Assembly: GCA_002401955.1 (NCBI GenBank)
Contig: NVUQ01000017.1
Coordinates: 1-56,790 of the forward strand
Direction of reading: 5' to 3'
Source: Flavobacteriales bacterium
Lineage (GTDB): Bacteria; Bacteroidota; Bacteroidia; Flavobacteriales_E; Vicingaceae
Length of the DNA: 56,790 nt
A program made the position numbers and the translations under genes. Of this stretch, positions 1 to 8,310 are shown piece after piece. A model generated the notes under the pieces. The model saw only the letters and a program-made list of their open reading frames with translations, was not told the DNA's origin and made no database searches. Numbering within the stretch: the first letter of the stretch is position 1; the number at the start of each line of letters is the position of its first letter.

Positions 1-135
1 ATTACTGGTAAAATAATTATGACTACTAAACAAAACACAAACACTATAAATGTGACTGATTTATCTGATGGGATTTACTTTATTCAACTAATTACTGACG
101 AAAGAACACTAACTAAAAAGTTTGTAAAACAATAA
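1..135 (+). CDS. T9SS type A sorting domain, C-terminal fragment of a gene cut by the window edge
   Basis: The frame is open from base 1 to a TAA at 133-135. It encodes 44 residues ending in DGIYFIQLITDERTLTKKFVKQ-like text: a G-I-Y-F-I core and a basic KKFVKQ tail, the usual end of a type A T9SS sorting domain. The protein is therefore the end of a secreted or surface-attached protein whose function cannot be told from this part. It lies on the same strand as the next genes, followed by an attC-like palindrome. Confidence 0.8.
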   Translation: MTGKIIMTTKQNTNTINVTDLSDGIYFIQLITDERTLTKKFVKQ

Positions 136-143
136 ATAACGAT

Positions 144-236
144 TTGCCAACAACATCTATATTTTATATTGCTTTAGCTTTATCATTTTAAACTAAAGTT
201 TAAAACAACACAAAAACATAGTTTGGGCGTTAGCAA
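144..236 (+). repeat. attC-like imperfect palindrome A
   Basis: The outer arms TTGCCAAC (144-151) and GTTAGCAA (229-236) pair with one mismatch. Inner arms CTATATTTT and AAAACATAG pair with one mismatch, separated from the outer arms by unpaired spacers of unequal length. This outer arm, spacer, inner arm layout is that of integron attC sites. Several relatives occur between the next genes. It could instead be a REP-like dispersed palindrome. Confidence 0.5.
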
Positions 237-298
237 CAATAGAAGAAGACTTGAAAAAAATATTATAAACTAAACATTAATTAGTAACACAATTTATT

Positions 299-1132
299 AT
301 GAAAAAATCAATTTTAACATTAGGAATTTTAATCGCTGGAGTAACTGTAAGTTATGGGCAAAGCCAAACTTTTGATGAGGTTAAGATTCGACACACACCT
401 AATAGCAACGGAATTAAATTTTATAGTGGATCTGATGATTATAAGATTCATTATGGAGCTACTAGTGAATTTCAATTTGGGCCAGTAACATCTTCATCTA
501 TAAAGAATACTACATCGCAATGGGGAGGAAAAGGATGGACTTGGGGAGTATCAAGCTGGGCGCCTGTTGCTGCTTTAGATAATAATGGTGAAATGTCTAT
601 TAAGGGTAACTTTTTTACCGAGAAAAAAATGAGTATTGGAAAAGCTTACACTTCTGGTTTAGAGTATCAATTAGAAATAGAAGCAAGTAGTAAAGCTATA
701 AAAATTGATGCTACCCCAACAGGCTCATGGCAATATGGTATTAGAGTTAATGTGGCTAACAATACATATAGCAGTACATATAAACCTTTTGCAGTATTTA
801 ACGGAACAAATCAAGTTTTTACTGTGCAAGGTGATGGAACCACCAGAATAGGTAATGTACTATATGCTCAAGAGGTATTTGTTCAGAATGATGTGTGGCC
901 TGATTTTGTTTTCGAAAAAGATTACAGCTTAAATACGCTTTATGAAGTTGAAAAATTTATTACAGAAAATAGTCACTTACCAGATGTTCCTTCTGCCAAA
1001 GAAGTGGAAGAGAATGGTGTTGCAGTAAGTGATATGAGTGCTATTTTATTACAAAAAATAGAAGAGTTAACATTATACACAATTGCTCAACAAAAGAAAA
1101 TTGATGAATTAGAACAACTAATCAAACAATAA
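299..1132 (+). CDS. Secreted protein with C-terminal tail-fibre-like coiled-coil domain
   Basis: This is a 277-residue protein with an N-terminal signal peptide (MKKSILTLGILIAGVTVSYG). Most of it is beta-rich and unassigned. The last 70 residues, with HLPDVPSAKEVEENG, AILLQKIEELTLYTIAQQKKI and a leucine-spaced heptad run, match a C-terminal segment very common in secreted Bacteroidota proteins that resemble tail-fibre trimerisation regions. It has no recognisable T9SS sorting domain. It lies 23 bp upstream of the hydrolase-like gene on the same strand, so co-transcription is likely. The ligand or substrate is unknown. Confidence 0.7.
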   Translation: MKKSILTLGILIAGVTVSYGQSQTFDEVKIRHTPNSNGIKFYSGSDDYKIHYGATSEFQFGPVTSSSIKNTTSQWGGKGWTWGVSSWAPVAALDNNGEMSIKGNFFTEKKMSIGKAYTSGLEYQLEIEASSKAIKIDATPTGSWQYGIRVNVANNTYSSTYKPFAVFNGTNQVFTVQGDGTTRIGNVLYAQEVFVQNDVWPDFVFEKDYSLNTLYEVEKFITENSHLPDVPSAKEVEENGVAVSDMSAILLQKIEELTLYTIAQQKKIDELEQLIKQ

Positions 1133-1155
1133 CATAAACCTTAAAATAAAAAATT

Positions 1156-4100
1156 ATGAAAACCAATATAATTGGCTTATTCATTATTGTTTTTTTGATT
1201 AGTTCATCTAGTTTATTTGGACAATTACATATAAATGGGCCAGGGCACAGTTCGGGAGTTCATTTATATGATGACATTAATGAAATAATAGCTCCATCCA
1301 ATCCATCCGGTACGTTAATAGGAATAGTAAATGATGGTAGTGCAGAAGTAGAATATAAATCAGGTAAACACATTCAGTTAAAAGATTTATTTCACGCAGG
1401 TACATTCTCTGGAACAGGTAACTTTCATGCACATATCGATATGGAGGATATTCTAACATGGATTGAACCTACCCCTGTACCTTTTCCTCTGGCTATAGAT
1501 AAATACGCAAAATTAGAATTAGGGATTACTTTGCCAGCTGATGTAAATACCAGAGTAGCTGGTTTTTTTACCGATGTAGAAAGTCCAATGACAAGTGGGT
1601 CTTATAGATATGAAGATAGAGCAACAATCGGCTTAGCTAACTTAAATCCATTTGATAAAAATGATGTTGATGTACAGGTAAAGTTTACAAATACCAATAG
1701 TGGCACAGAGAAAATTGTAAATGCTTTTTATTATAATGATTGGGATTACACAACACTACTAGATCCTTCAGATGGAAAAGGTGAAGTTACAACTACCATA
1801 CCCTGGAGAGTAAGGTTTGCCCCTCCTGAAATTGGGAATTGGAAAGTAGATGTATTCATTAAAATAAGAGAGGAAAATGCTACTACTCATGATGTATTGA
1901 GGTATTTCTCCCCGAACAAAGGTGATTTTGAATTCCAATGTAATACGGGTGGTGATTTTATGACTAATAAAGGACCAATATCTTTTGGTCAAAATGATAA
2001 ATACCTAACATATAATGATAATGGCGAAATGTTATTTCCTGTTGGATTTACTGTGGGGCCTAATAATGATTACGGTAGTATTTCAGATATTTCTCCAGAA
2101 GAGCACAGTTTTATGCATGAATATATAAAAAGGTTAAAAGAGCAAGGAGGTAATGTTTTAAGGGTATATATATCTCCAAATTATTTGTATGGTTGGAAAA
2201 AATTAGGGGTTTATGATGATGGCTCCAATCCTGAAATAGGTGGGAATGGAGCGTTATTTGAAATTGATCAATTAGTTGAATTGGCCGAGGAGCAAGATAT
2301 TTACTTGTATTTTTTATTGCAAAACGGGAGTATATCGGCATCTGAAATTGATAAGGATGGAAATCTTAATACTGGAGGGGAAGAGATGTATTGGGATAAA
2401 CTTGATCCAAGCGGAGGATACGTCAACCCTTACAGAGAAATTTTAGATGACCTTTATGGATTAGGAGAGCCAGAGCAAGCTTTTGAACAGTATATTGGAT
2501 ATTTTTTAGATGAAGATATTAGAGATGAACATAAAAATAGGCTGAGATATTTGATGTCACGAATTAGCTATAGTCCACATGTGTATGCCTTGAATTTACA
2601 CAATGAAATTGATGGTTTTGGACCAGGCCGTTTAAGAAAGAATGCTTATACGGTATCCAATCCTGCTTACGATAATAAATGTAATAATTATCCAAGCACT
2701 CTTTTTAACGGACAAACAATTCCTGAAGCTGCTAGTGAGTGGATAGACGAAATGTCAACATATTTAAAAGAAGAGATAAAAGTGAACCAAATGCTAACCG
2801 TAAGTACTGGATGGGGAGCATGCGACTGCCATAATAAGGCTCCAAATATTGATTTTATTGATGTGCATGAGTATGGAGATGATCGTATTGCCAACCTAGT
2901 ACAAAGACCCTTAGAAATAAAAAGTGCAAAAACAGGTTTCTTTGCAAATTCATGTGGCCCAATTGATAAACCGATTTTTATGGGTGAAACAGGGTCTTGG
3001 GAAAATAGACCCATTGTAGATCGTTTTCATCCGATTACATTTCATAATTCTTTATGGTCAACATCTTTTATGGGCTTATTTGGCAGTGGGCTTCACTTCT
3101 ATGGGGCTCAAATAGTTGGAATACCTGATGCCAATCCAGAACCCAATTGGCCTTATACTCCATTTTTCGACCCAGGTGGCCATGATCAACATGATTATAG
3201 TGGCCACTTCGATCCATTAACTCAATTTATGCACACTGTTGCTTTTACTAATAATAGTATTGATTTAAATAATGATTTTGAAACTCAGATATTTCCGCAT
3301 TCAAATGATTATCCTAATTATAATGCAGGAACCTATAGTCAAAGCTCCACACCTGGCACAACTAATGACAACCCTATTCTTGAAGCTTTCACACTAGTTT
3401 CAGGTAATGAAGCCATTGGATGGGTACATAATCGTACAGCTTTTTGGGGGAATTTAGAGAATTATGGGAATTTTTTAAATTATACAGGAACTCCTAATGT
3501 TGACTTTTTTGATACTGAACCTGGTGGAGAATTCAAATACAAATCATGTATTAGTACTTCTCCAGATGTAGAAGATGCTTCATACTCAATAATAGACGAC
3601 AGTAATGAGCCAACAGGAGAATATTTAGGATGTAATGATGATGATACAGATGCAATTATTCCGATAACAGATAATACTCAATACTTTGTTGTTAAAGGTC
3701 TGGATGATGGATTTTATGATGTTGCTTTTTATTATACCCTGACTACTTCACTTAATGTAGAAAAGGTATTAACTAGAACATATGTTCAATCTCTAGGGCA
3801 AAGTATGAAAGTATTTGCCCCTGAATTTAGTTCAGGAAATGTTCCCTACTATGTTTCTACTGGACGAGGCAGTGGTTACACAATAGAAAATGATCATGAT
3901 TATGCTTTTATAATTAAACCAACTGGAACTATCGCTAGATTAGGAAGCTTTAATGAGGATAAAGATAAAGAAACCTTGAAAGAAACATCTTCTCAAATAA
4001 AGGTTGTACCAAATCCTAACAAAGGAGTTTTTAACCTTTATTTAGATGATAGTTTTGAGGGAAAAGTAATCGTTGAAGTGCTAAACACAATAGGCGCTGT

Positions 4101-4230
4101 TATATTTAATAAAACGGTATACAACACTAAAAGTTTAAAGTTAGATATTGAAAACCAGCCAATGGGTATTTACTTTTTAAAAGTTACTTCTGGTAATAAT
4201 GTTAAAGTAGAGAGAATTATTAAAAATTAA
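1156..4230 (+). CDS. T9SS-secreted glycoside hydrolase-like protein (DUF5060 plus GH5-like barrel)
   Basis: This is a 1024-residue protein. After a signal peptide ending near LFGQ, residues of about 110-270 resemble DUF5060, with NPFDKNDVDVQVKF, FYYNDWDY and WRVRFAPPEIGNWKVDVF. Then comes a (beta/alpha)8-like region opening with LTYNDNGEMLFPVGFTVG. Candidate catalytic acids are the Glu of LNLHNEID and the Glu of IFMGETGSW, placed like the acid/base and nucleophile of GH5-type enzymes. The last 80 residues are a type A T9SS domain (VVPNPNKGVFNLY...GIYFLKV). The likely role is extracellular polysaccharide cleavage; the substrate cannot be told. Fold and family are inferred from motifs. Confidence 0.7.
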   Translation: MKTNIIGLFIIVFLISSSSLFGQLHINGPGHSSGVHLYDDINEIIAPSNPSGTLIGIVNDGSAEVEYKSGKHIQLKDLFHAGTFSGTGNFHAHIDMEDILTWIEPTPVPFPLAIDKYAKLELGITLPADVNTRVAGFFTDVESPMTSGSYRYEDRATIGLANLNPFDKNDVDVQVKFTNTNSGTEKIVNAFYYNDWDYTTLLDPSDGKGEVTTTIPWRVRFAPPEIGNWKVDVFIKIREENATTHDVLRYFSPNKGDFEFQCNTGGDFMTNKGPISFGQNDKYLTYNDNGEMLFPVGFTVGPNNDYGSISDISPEEHSFMHEYIKRLKEQGGNVLRVYISPNYLYGWKKLGVYDDGSNPEIGGNGALFEIDQLVELAEEQDIYLYFLLQNGSISASEIDKDGNLNTGGEEMYWDKLDPSGGYVNPYREILDDLYGLGEPEQAFEQYIGYFLDEDIRDEHKNRLRYLMSRISYSPHVYALNLHNEIDGFGPGRLRKNAYTVSNPAYDNKCNNYPSTLFNGQTIPEAASEWIDEMSTYLKEEIKVNQMLTVSTGWGACDCHNKAPNIDFIDVHEYGDDRIANLVQRPLEIKSAKTGFFANSCGPIDKPIFMGETGSWENRPIVDRFHPITFHNSLWSTSFMGLFGSGLHFYGAQIVGIPDANPEPNWPYTPFFDPGGHDQHDYSGHFDPLTQFMHTVAFTNNSIDLNNDFETQIFPHSNDYPNYNAGTYSQSSTPGTTNDNPILEAFTLVSGNEAIGWVHNRTAFWGNLENYGNFLNYTGTPNVDFFDTEPGGEFKYKSCISTSPDVEDASYSIIDDSNEPTGEYLGCNDDDTDAIIPITDNTQYFVVKGLDDGFYDVAFYYTLTTSLNVEKVLTRTYVQSLGQSMKVFAPEFSSGNVPYYVSTGRGSGYTIENDHDYAFIIKPTGTIARLGSFNEDKDKETLKETSSQIKVVPNPNKGVFNLYLDDSFEGKVIVEVLNTIGAVIFNKTVYNTKSLKLDIENQPMGIYFLKVTSGNNVKVERIIKN

Positions 4231-4232
4231 AA

Positions 4233-4305
4233 GTTGCTAACAATGTATATGAATCATAGCACCCCTTCGGGGATGCTACGCTTCATATACTAATCGTTAG
4301 CAAAC
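4233..4305 (+). repeat. attC-like palindrome B, strong cruciform
   Basis: TTGCTAAC (4234-4241) pairs perfectly with GTTAGCAA (4296-4303). After asymmetric spacers of 3 and 5 nt, GTATATGAA (4245-4253) pairs perfectly with TTCATATAC (4282-4290). The tip carries a further TAGC/GCTA and CCCC-TTC-GGGG hairpin. It begins three bases after the stop codon of the hydrolase gene. It has little T-run, so a plain intrinsic terminator is less likely. Confidence 0.6.
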
Positions 4306-4345
4306 AAAAACAACTTTCATCAATCTAAAGTCAATAAAGAAATTC

Positions 4346-5803
4346 ATGAAAAAATCCATTTTAGGCTTGTTTTTAATAATAGGGACAATTACTGGTAATA
4401 CACAAACACTTGGAGGCCATACGATAGTGGACTACCTAATAGATGCAGTTCATCCATTGGGGTGTATTAGTAATTATGTAGTTGATCTCCCTGATGATTC
4501 TATTTGGGTTGATTTTAATGATGGGGATATAGTCACAGGAAATTTCAGCCAATCATGGGCGGATATGACAGGTAGTGAGTTATTATTAGAAACTGGATAT
4601 CATAGAGATAATTATAATATTAGATTATTGCTGTCAAATGGTCTTTACTCATCTACCCACAATGTACAAACTTCGGATTGGACACAGATTACAAATATAG
4701 ACTGGTACTACCCTCAATATTGGGTAGGATGTGCGAGTTTTCAGACTTTAAACGTAGTACACTACATCCTTCCACTTGACTTTAATCTGCATTTTGGATT
4801 AACGTCAACTGATACCGTACAAGGAATTGAAATTACCTTTTTAACAACACCGGGCCGGCCTGACATAGCTGGTGTCTATATAATTGATCTGCCATGCGAC
4901 ACTATTGGTTTAGGTAATGACACCACTTTGTGCCAAGGTGAATCTTTAACCCTTGACGCATCTTCATTTAATGCTACTTACTTATGGCAAGATAATTCCA
5001 CTAATCCTACTTTTGATATTACACAACAAGGTATGTATTGGGTAGAAATAACAAATCGATGTGGAATTACAACATCGGATACCATTAATATAAATTATAA
5101 CTCCCCTCCACTAATTAACCTAGGTAATGACACAACATTATGCCAAGGTGAAACATTGACACTTAATCCAAACACCACAAATGCCACTTATTTATGGCAG
5201 GACAATTCAACCAATCCAACTTTCAATGTTACTCAACTAGGAACTTATTGGGTTGAAGTGACTGTAAACAATTGCAGTACAACAGATACAATTCTAATTA
5301 ACTATAATCCATTACCAATCATAAGCCTAGGCAATGACACAACATTATGCCAAGGTGAAACATTGACACTTAATCCAAACACCACAAATGCCACTTATCT
5401 ATGGCAGGACAATTCAACCAATCCAACTTTCAATGTTACTCAGTTTGGAACTTATTGGGTTGGTGTAACAACACAATGTAGTTATGCGTCAGATACCATT
5501 AATGTAATAGATGATAAATGTGATATCATTTTGAATATGCCAAACGTATTTACACCTAATCAAGATGGAATAAACGATTTATTCGCCCCATCTTTAGTAA
5601 ATGGGGTAACATCTATCCATACCGAAATCTTCAATAAATGGGGTCAATTAATATTTTCTTCTGATTTTATTGAAATAGGCTGGGACGGCAGAACAACTTC
5701 TGGAGCCATTGTTACAGATGGAACATATTATTGGATTATTAATTACATAGACATAAACGGAATTGAAAATAATTTAAAAGGGTATATAACAGTATTAAAA
5801 TGA
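4346..5803 (+). CDS. T9SS type B secreted protein with Ig-like repeats
   Basis: This is a 485-residue protein. It has a signal peptide, a unique region to about residue 185, then three repeats of about 69 residues (GNDTTLCQGE, ATYLWQDNSTNP, GTYWVEVT), and a CHU_C gliding-motility-type sorting domain (MPNVFTPNQDGIND, FNKWGQLIF, WDGRT, DGTYYWII). The second and third repeats are nearly identical at DNA level (period 207 bp, from about 5122 and 5329), showing recent tandem duplication. It is probably a surface adhesin or matrix protein. Its Ig-like modules usually space a ligand domain from the cell. Confidence 0.8.
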   Translation: MKKSILGLFLIIGTITGNTQTLGGHTIVDYLIDAVHPLGCISNYVVDLPDDSIWVDFNDGDIVTGNFSQSWADMTGSELLLETGYHRDNYNIRLLLSNGLYSSTHNVQTSDWTQITNIDWYYPQYWVGCASFQTLNVVHYILPLDFNLHFGLTSTDTVQGIEITFLTTPGRPDIAGVYIIDLPCDTIGLGNDTTLCQGESLTLDASSFNATYLWQDNSTNPTFDITQQGMYWVEITNRCGITTSDTININYNSPPLINLGNDTTLCQGETLTLNPNTTNATYLWQDNSTNPTFNVTQLGTYWVEVTVNNCSTTDTILINYNPLPIISLGNDTTLCQGETLTLNPNTTNATYLWQDNSTNPTFNVTQFGTYWVGVTTQCSYASDTINVIDDKCDIILNMPNVFTPNQDGINDLFAPSLVNGVTSIHTEIFNKWGQLIFSSDFIEIGWDGRTTSGAIVTDGTYYWIINYIDINGIENNLKGYITVLK

Positions 5804-5807
5804 TATA

Positions 5808-6012
5808 ACTACCACCAACATCATCTATATTTTATAGGGCATTTGGGTAGCAATTTGAAACAGTAAAGCAATTAATAAGCCCCGCCAAAAATTTGTTTTG
5901 ACGTTTTATTAAGACAAAAAATTAAACCCCAAAGCCAAAGCTTTGGCTAATTAGTAAAACGAAAATAAGTACTTTTAAATCGCCCTACCAAAACATAGAT
6001 TGGGCGTAGCCA
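5808..6012 (+). repeat. attC-like palindrome C, long form
   Basis: ATCTATATTTT plus TAGGGC (5822-5839) pairs with GCCCTA plus AAAACATAGAT (5982-6000). Outer CTAC/GTAG arms lie next to CCAAC and GGGCGTAGCC. The centre holds a separate perfect 16-bp palindrome, AGCCAAAGCTTTGGCT (about 5933-5948). The inner arms are the same words as in palindrome A, so the elements are related. It fills the 217-bp gap between the flanking genes. Confidence 0.45.
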
Positions 6013-6020
6013 ATTAAAAA

Positions 6021-7178
6021 ATGAAAAAAACACTATTATTAATTACTATAATTATTCTTATTTATTCTTGTTCAAACGAAGAATCTAAAAGAGAAGATTC
6101 TTTATCTAGAATAATATACTATTTTGATGAAAATGGCAAACAAACATCAAAAAAAGCTGATTATCTTATCATTTTAGAAACAGATTCCATTGGAAAAGAA
6201 ATAGAGCTTAAGAATGGTATTTACAAAGAATATTACTTGAGTGGAAAACCAATGCAGATACTTAATTACCGAAAAGACAAATTAGAAGGGCGTGCTACCA
6301 CATATTATGAAAATGGACAAATATCTGAAATCTCCAACTGGTCTGCTGACGAATATGATGGTGAATATAAATATCACCTTGAAAATGGTACAATTCAACA
6401 AGAATTCAACTACAATAAAGGCTTATTAAATGGACCCTGTAAAACATATTATCCCAAAGGAAATATCAAGACAGATATTCTTTATAAAAATAATTTACCA
6501 TGGGAATTGATAGCCAACTATGATAGTACGGGTATAAAGCTTGATAGTTTAACAATCATTAACGGTCAAGGAAGGTTTTGTGAATATCAACCAAATGGAG
6601 AATTATCTATGCAAGTAGAACTCGTTAATGGACTTTTTAATGGATCTCTTCAAATGTTTGATAAAACCATAATCCGTATGAAAATAGCTTATCAAAACGG
6701 AAAAAAGAATGGAGATTTCTATGGCTTCCACGAAAATGGAACAATTGCACATCATGCTATTTTCTTAATGGATATTAAAATTGGAATTGAAACCCGTCAT
6801 AATAATAAAGGCATTTTAATTAGTCTAAAAAACTATAAATCTCCACCTTTTAATAAAGCAGATAGTTTAGAATTACAAGTAGGAGAATATAATAATACCT
6901 TAGGAAATTTAATTAATTCATTAGACCCTATGGGGTTGTTTAATCATGGCATTCAAATTGGTTCGGACAATGATTATTATGACAATGGTAACTTAAAATC
7001 CGCATCTTATTTTTCAAATAATATACAGGATAGTATCTATCGAACATATTATGTTAATGGCAACATCAAAAAAGAGATGTACATTGATAATACATACGAA
7101 GACAGAACAAGATATATTATTACACATAAAGAGAATGGAGATATAATTGACTCTATAGTTCACAAAAAAAGATATTAA
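6021..7178 (+). CDS. YwqK/MORN-like repeat lipoprotein
   Basis: This is a 385-residue protein with a lipoprotein signal whose lipobox gives IYSCSNEES, so Cys17 is the likely lipidation site. Several repeats of about 24 residues follow (GIYKEYYLSGKP, GRATTYYENGQI, GPCKTYYPKGNI, SIYRTYYVNGNIKKE), the pattern of MORN-like and YwqK-family proteins. In Bacteroidota these are abundant, often linked to contact-toxin immunity, but most are uncharacterised. No toxin gene adjoins it, so immunity is only a possibility. Single gene between two palindromes. Confidence 0.7.
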   Translation: MKKTLLLITIIILIYSCSNEESKREDSLSRIIYYFDENGKQTSKKADYLIILETDSIGKEIELKNGIYKEYYLSGKPMQILNYRKDKLEGRATTYYENGQISEISNWSADEYDGEYKYHLENGTIQQEFNYNKGLLNGPCKTYYPKGNIKTDILYKNNLPWELIANYDSTGIKLDSLTIINGQGRFCEYQPNGELSMQVELVNGLFNGSLQMFDKTIIRMKIAYQNGKKNGDFYGFHENGTIAHHAIFLMDIKIGIETRHNNKGILISLKNYKSPPFNKADSLELQVGEYNNTLGNLINSLDPMGLFNHGIQIGSDNDYYDNGNLKSASYFSNNIQDSIYRTYYVNGNIKKEMYIDNTYEDRTRYIITHKENGDIIDSIVHKKRY

Positions 7179-7188
7179 GAAAAACAAC

Positions 7189-7277
7189 TGGCTACAACAA
7201 TTTCTATATTTCAATATGTTGGCTGATTACTGTCCATTTGGTTTCAACAAAACGAAAATATAGAGTAAGGTTAGCAA
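7189..7277 (+). repeat. attC-like palindrome D
   Basis: CTATATTTC near 7204 pairs with GAAAATATAG near 7255, within outer GGCTACAAC and GGTTAGC ends. The segment 7198-7270 is a close copy of 8172-8245 (same CTATATTTC, TATGTTGGCTGATTA and ATTTGGTTTCAACAAAACG words). Confidence 0.5.
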
Positions 7278-7300
7278 AAATAAAAAATCAGGAATAAATA

Positions 7301-7315
7301 TTCCCAATACGGGAA
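7301..7315. promoter_or_regulatory. Palindromic operator of the higBA promoter
   Basis: TTCCC-AATAC-GGGAA is a perfect 5+5 palindrome 8 bp upstream of the -7 box and 38 bp before the toxin start. HigA-type antitoxins repress their own operon by binding such palindromes, so this is the likely operator. Confidence 0.6.
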
Positions 7316-7322
7316 CTTTTAT

Positions 7323-7330
7323 TATATTTG
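7323..7330 (+). promoter_or_regulatory. -7 box of the higBA promoter
   Basis: TATATTTG fits the Bacteroidota TAnnTTTG consensus exactly. It lies 22 bp before the TTG start of higB and overlaps the region expected to be occluded by the operator at 7301-7315. Confidence 0.55.
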
Positions 7331-7352
7331 TTTCGTTAAAGAAAATATAATT

Positions 7353-7646
7353 TTGAGAATACTATCAAGAAGAACCTTAAGAGAATTTTGGACTAAACAT
7401 TCTGATTCTAAAGATCAATTACAAACTTGGTATCGTGAAACAGAAAAATCCTCTTGGAAAAATATTAATGATTTAAAAATAGAATATCCAAATGCCAGTA
7501 TTCTCAAAGACAAGAAAATAGTATTTAACATAAAAGGAAATAAATATCGATTAATTGTTAAAATCAATTTTGAATATCAAATTACCTGGGTTCTGTTTCT
7601 TGGGACTCATGCTGAATACGATAAAATAAATGCTAACGAATTATAA
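7353..7646 (+). CDS. higB: HigB family toxin (ribosome-associated mRNA interferase)
   Basis: This 97-residue protein matches the HigB toxin family: RILSRRTLREFW at the start, WYRE, WKNINDLK, ASILKDKKIVFNIKGNKYRLIVKI in the core, and GTHAEYDKI near the end. Family members cleave mRNA on the translating ribosome. The start used is TTG (7353-7355), since no ATG precedes the conserved N-terminus and this codon puts Met-Arg-Ile where relatives begin. The antitoxin follows after 3 bp, the toxin-first order typical of higBA. Confidence 0.88.
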   Translation: MRILSRRTLREFWTKHSDSKDQLQTWYRETEKSSWKNINDLKIEYPNASILKDKKIVFNIKGNKYRLIVKINFEYQITWVLFLGTHAEYDKINANEL

Positions 7647-7649
7647 ATC

Positions 7650-8015
7650 ATGGAAATAAAACCTATAAACAACGAAAAAGACTACGAGTTCTCTCTTTCT
7701 AGATTAGATAATATTTTTGACGCAAAAAAAGGGACAATTGAAGGTGATGAATTAGAAATTCTTTCAATTCTGATTGATAAATACGAAGAGGAACACTTTC
7801 CTATTGGAATGCCTGATCCTATTGAAGCTATTAAATTTAGAATGGAACAAATGGGGATGAAACAAAAGGAATTAGCAGAAGTTATCGGTTTGAAAAGTAG
7901 AGTAAGTGAGATTTTAAACAAAAAACGCAAACTTACTTTAGATATGATTAGAAAAATAAGCTCCAAACTACACATCCCTACTGATATTTTAATCCAAGAA
8001 TATTCTACTATTTAA
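7650..8015 (+). CDS. higA: HigA family antitoxin, XRE-type helix-turn-helix
   Basis: This is a 121-residue protein. The C-terminal half is a Cro/C1-type HTH (DPIEAIKFRMEQMGMKQKELAEVIG, SRVSEILNKKRKLTLDMIRKIS), as in HigA antitoxins that neutralise HigB and repress the operon. The N-terminal 55 residues are the acidic helical segment common in this subfamily. It begins 3 bp after higB, so the two are surely co-transcribed. Toxin-antitoxin pairs are common cargo of cassette arrays, which fits its place between palindromes. Confidence 0.9.
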   Translation: MEIKPINNEKDYEFSLSRLDNIFDAKKGTIEGDELEILSILIDKYEEEHFPIGMPDPIEAIKFRMEQMGMKQKELAEVIGLKSRVSEILNKKRKLTLDMIRKISSKLHIPTDILIQEYSTI

Positions 8016-8079
8016 GAATAAACGAATCACCTACAACCCTAGTCCTTGCACAACCCTATAATTCTCAAAAACAAGGGGT

Positions 8080-8173
8080 TTCCTATTTATTTTAAAGGAG
8101 GTTTGTTTTTTACCTCATAAATCGTTGTTATTTTTTTAAATACCTTTATCAACAATGTTGTGCAACAGGTACA
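8080..8173 (+). repeat. Direct repeat copy 1 (about 94 bp)
   Basis: This repeats at 9726-9820 with one extra T and otherwise the same words (TTCCTATTTATTTTAAAGG, CATAAATCGTTGTTATTT, CAATGTTGTGCAACAGG). Weaker similarity extends upstream to about 8046. It contains a GAGGT/ACCTC hairpin around a T-run. The two copies bracket the reversed gene at 8311-9486. Confidence 0.85.
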
Positions 8174-8245
8174 ATCTCTATATTTCATTATGTTGGCTGA
8201 TTATCTTACATTTGGTTTCAACAAAACGAAAACGTAAAGTAGCGT
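8172..8245 (+). repeat. attC-like palindrome E, second copy of element D
   Basis: This is a close copy of 7198-7270. It ends in GCGTTGGGT, and GTTGGGT fits the GTTRRRY core of integron attC sites. It continues directly from direct-repeat copy 1. The 295-bp gap 8016-8310 is filled by these two repeats. Confidence 0.5.
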
Positions 8246-8310
8246 TGGGTGTAATTGTAAAAATACAGATTAAAAAGATTAATAGTTTATTATATCTAAT
8301 GGCGAAACAA

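Noticed and set aside
7682..7975. Minus-strand 97-residue open frame opposite higA
   Set aside because: It is the antisense shadow of a confident higA gene, low-complexity Ser/Leu/Ile text with no start context.
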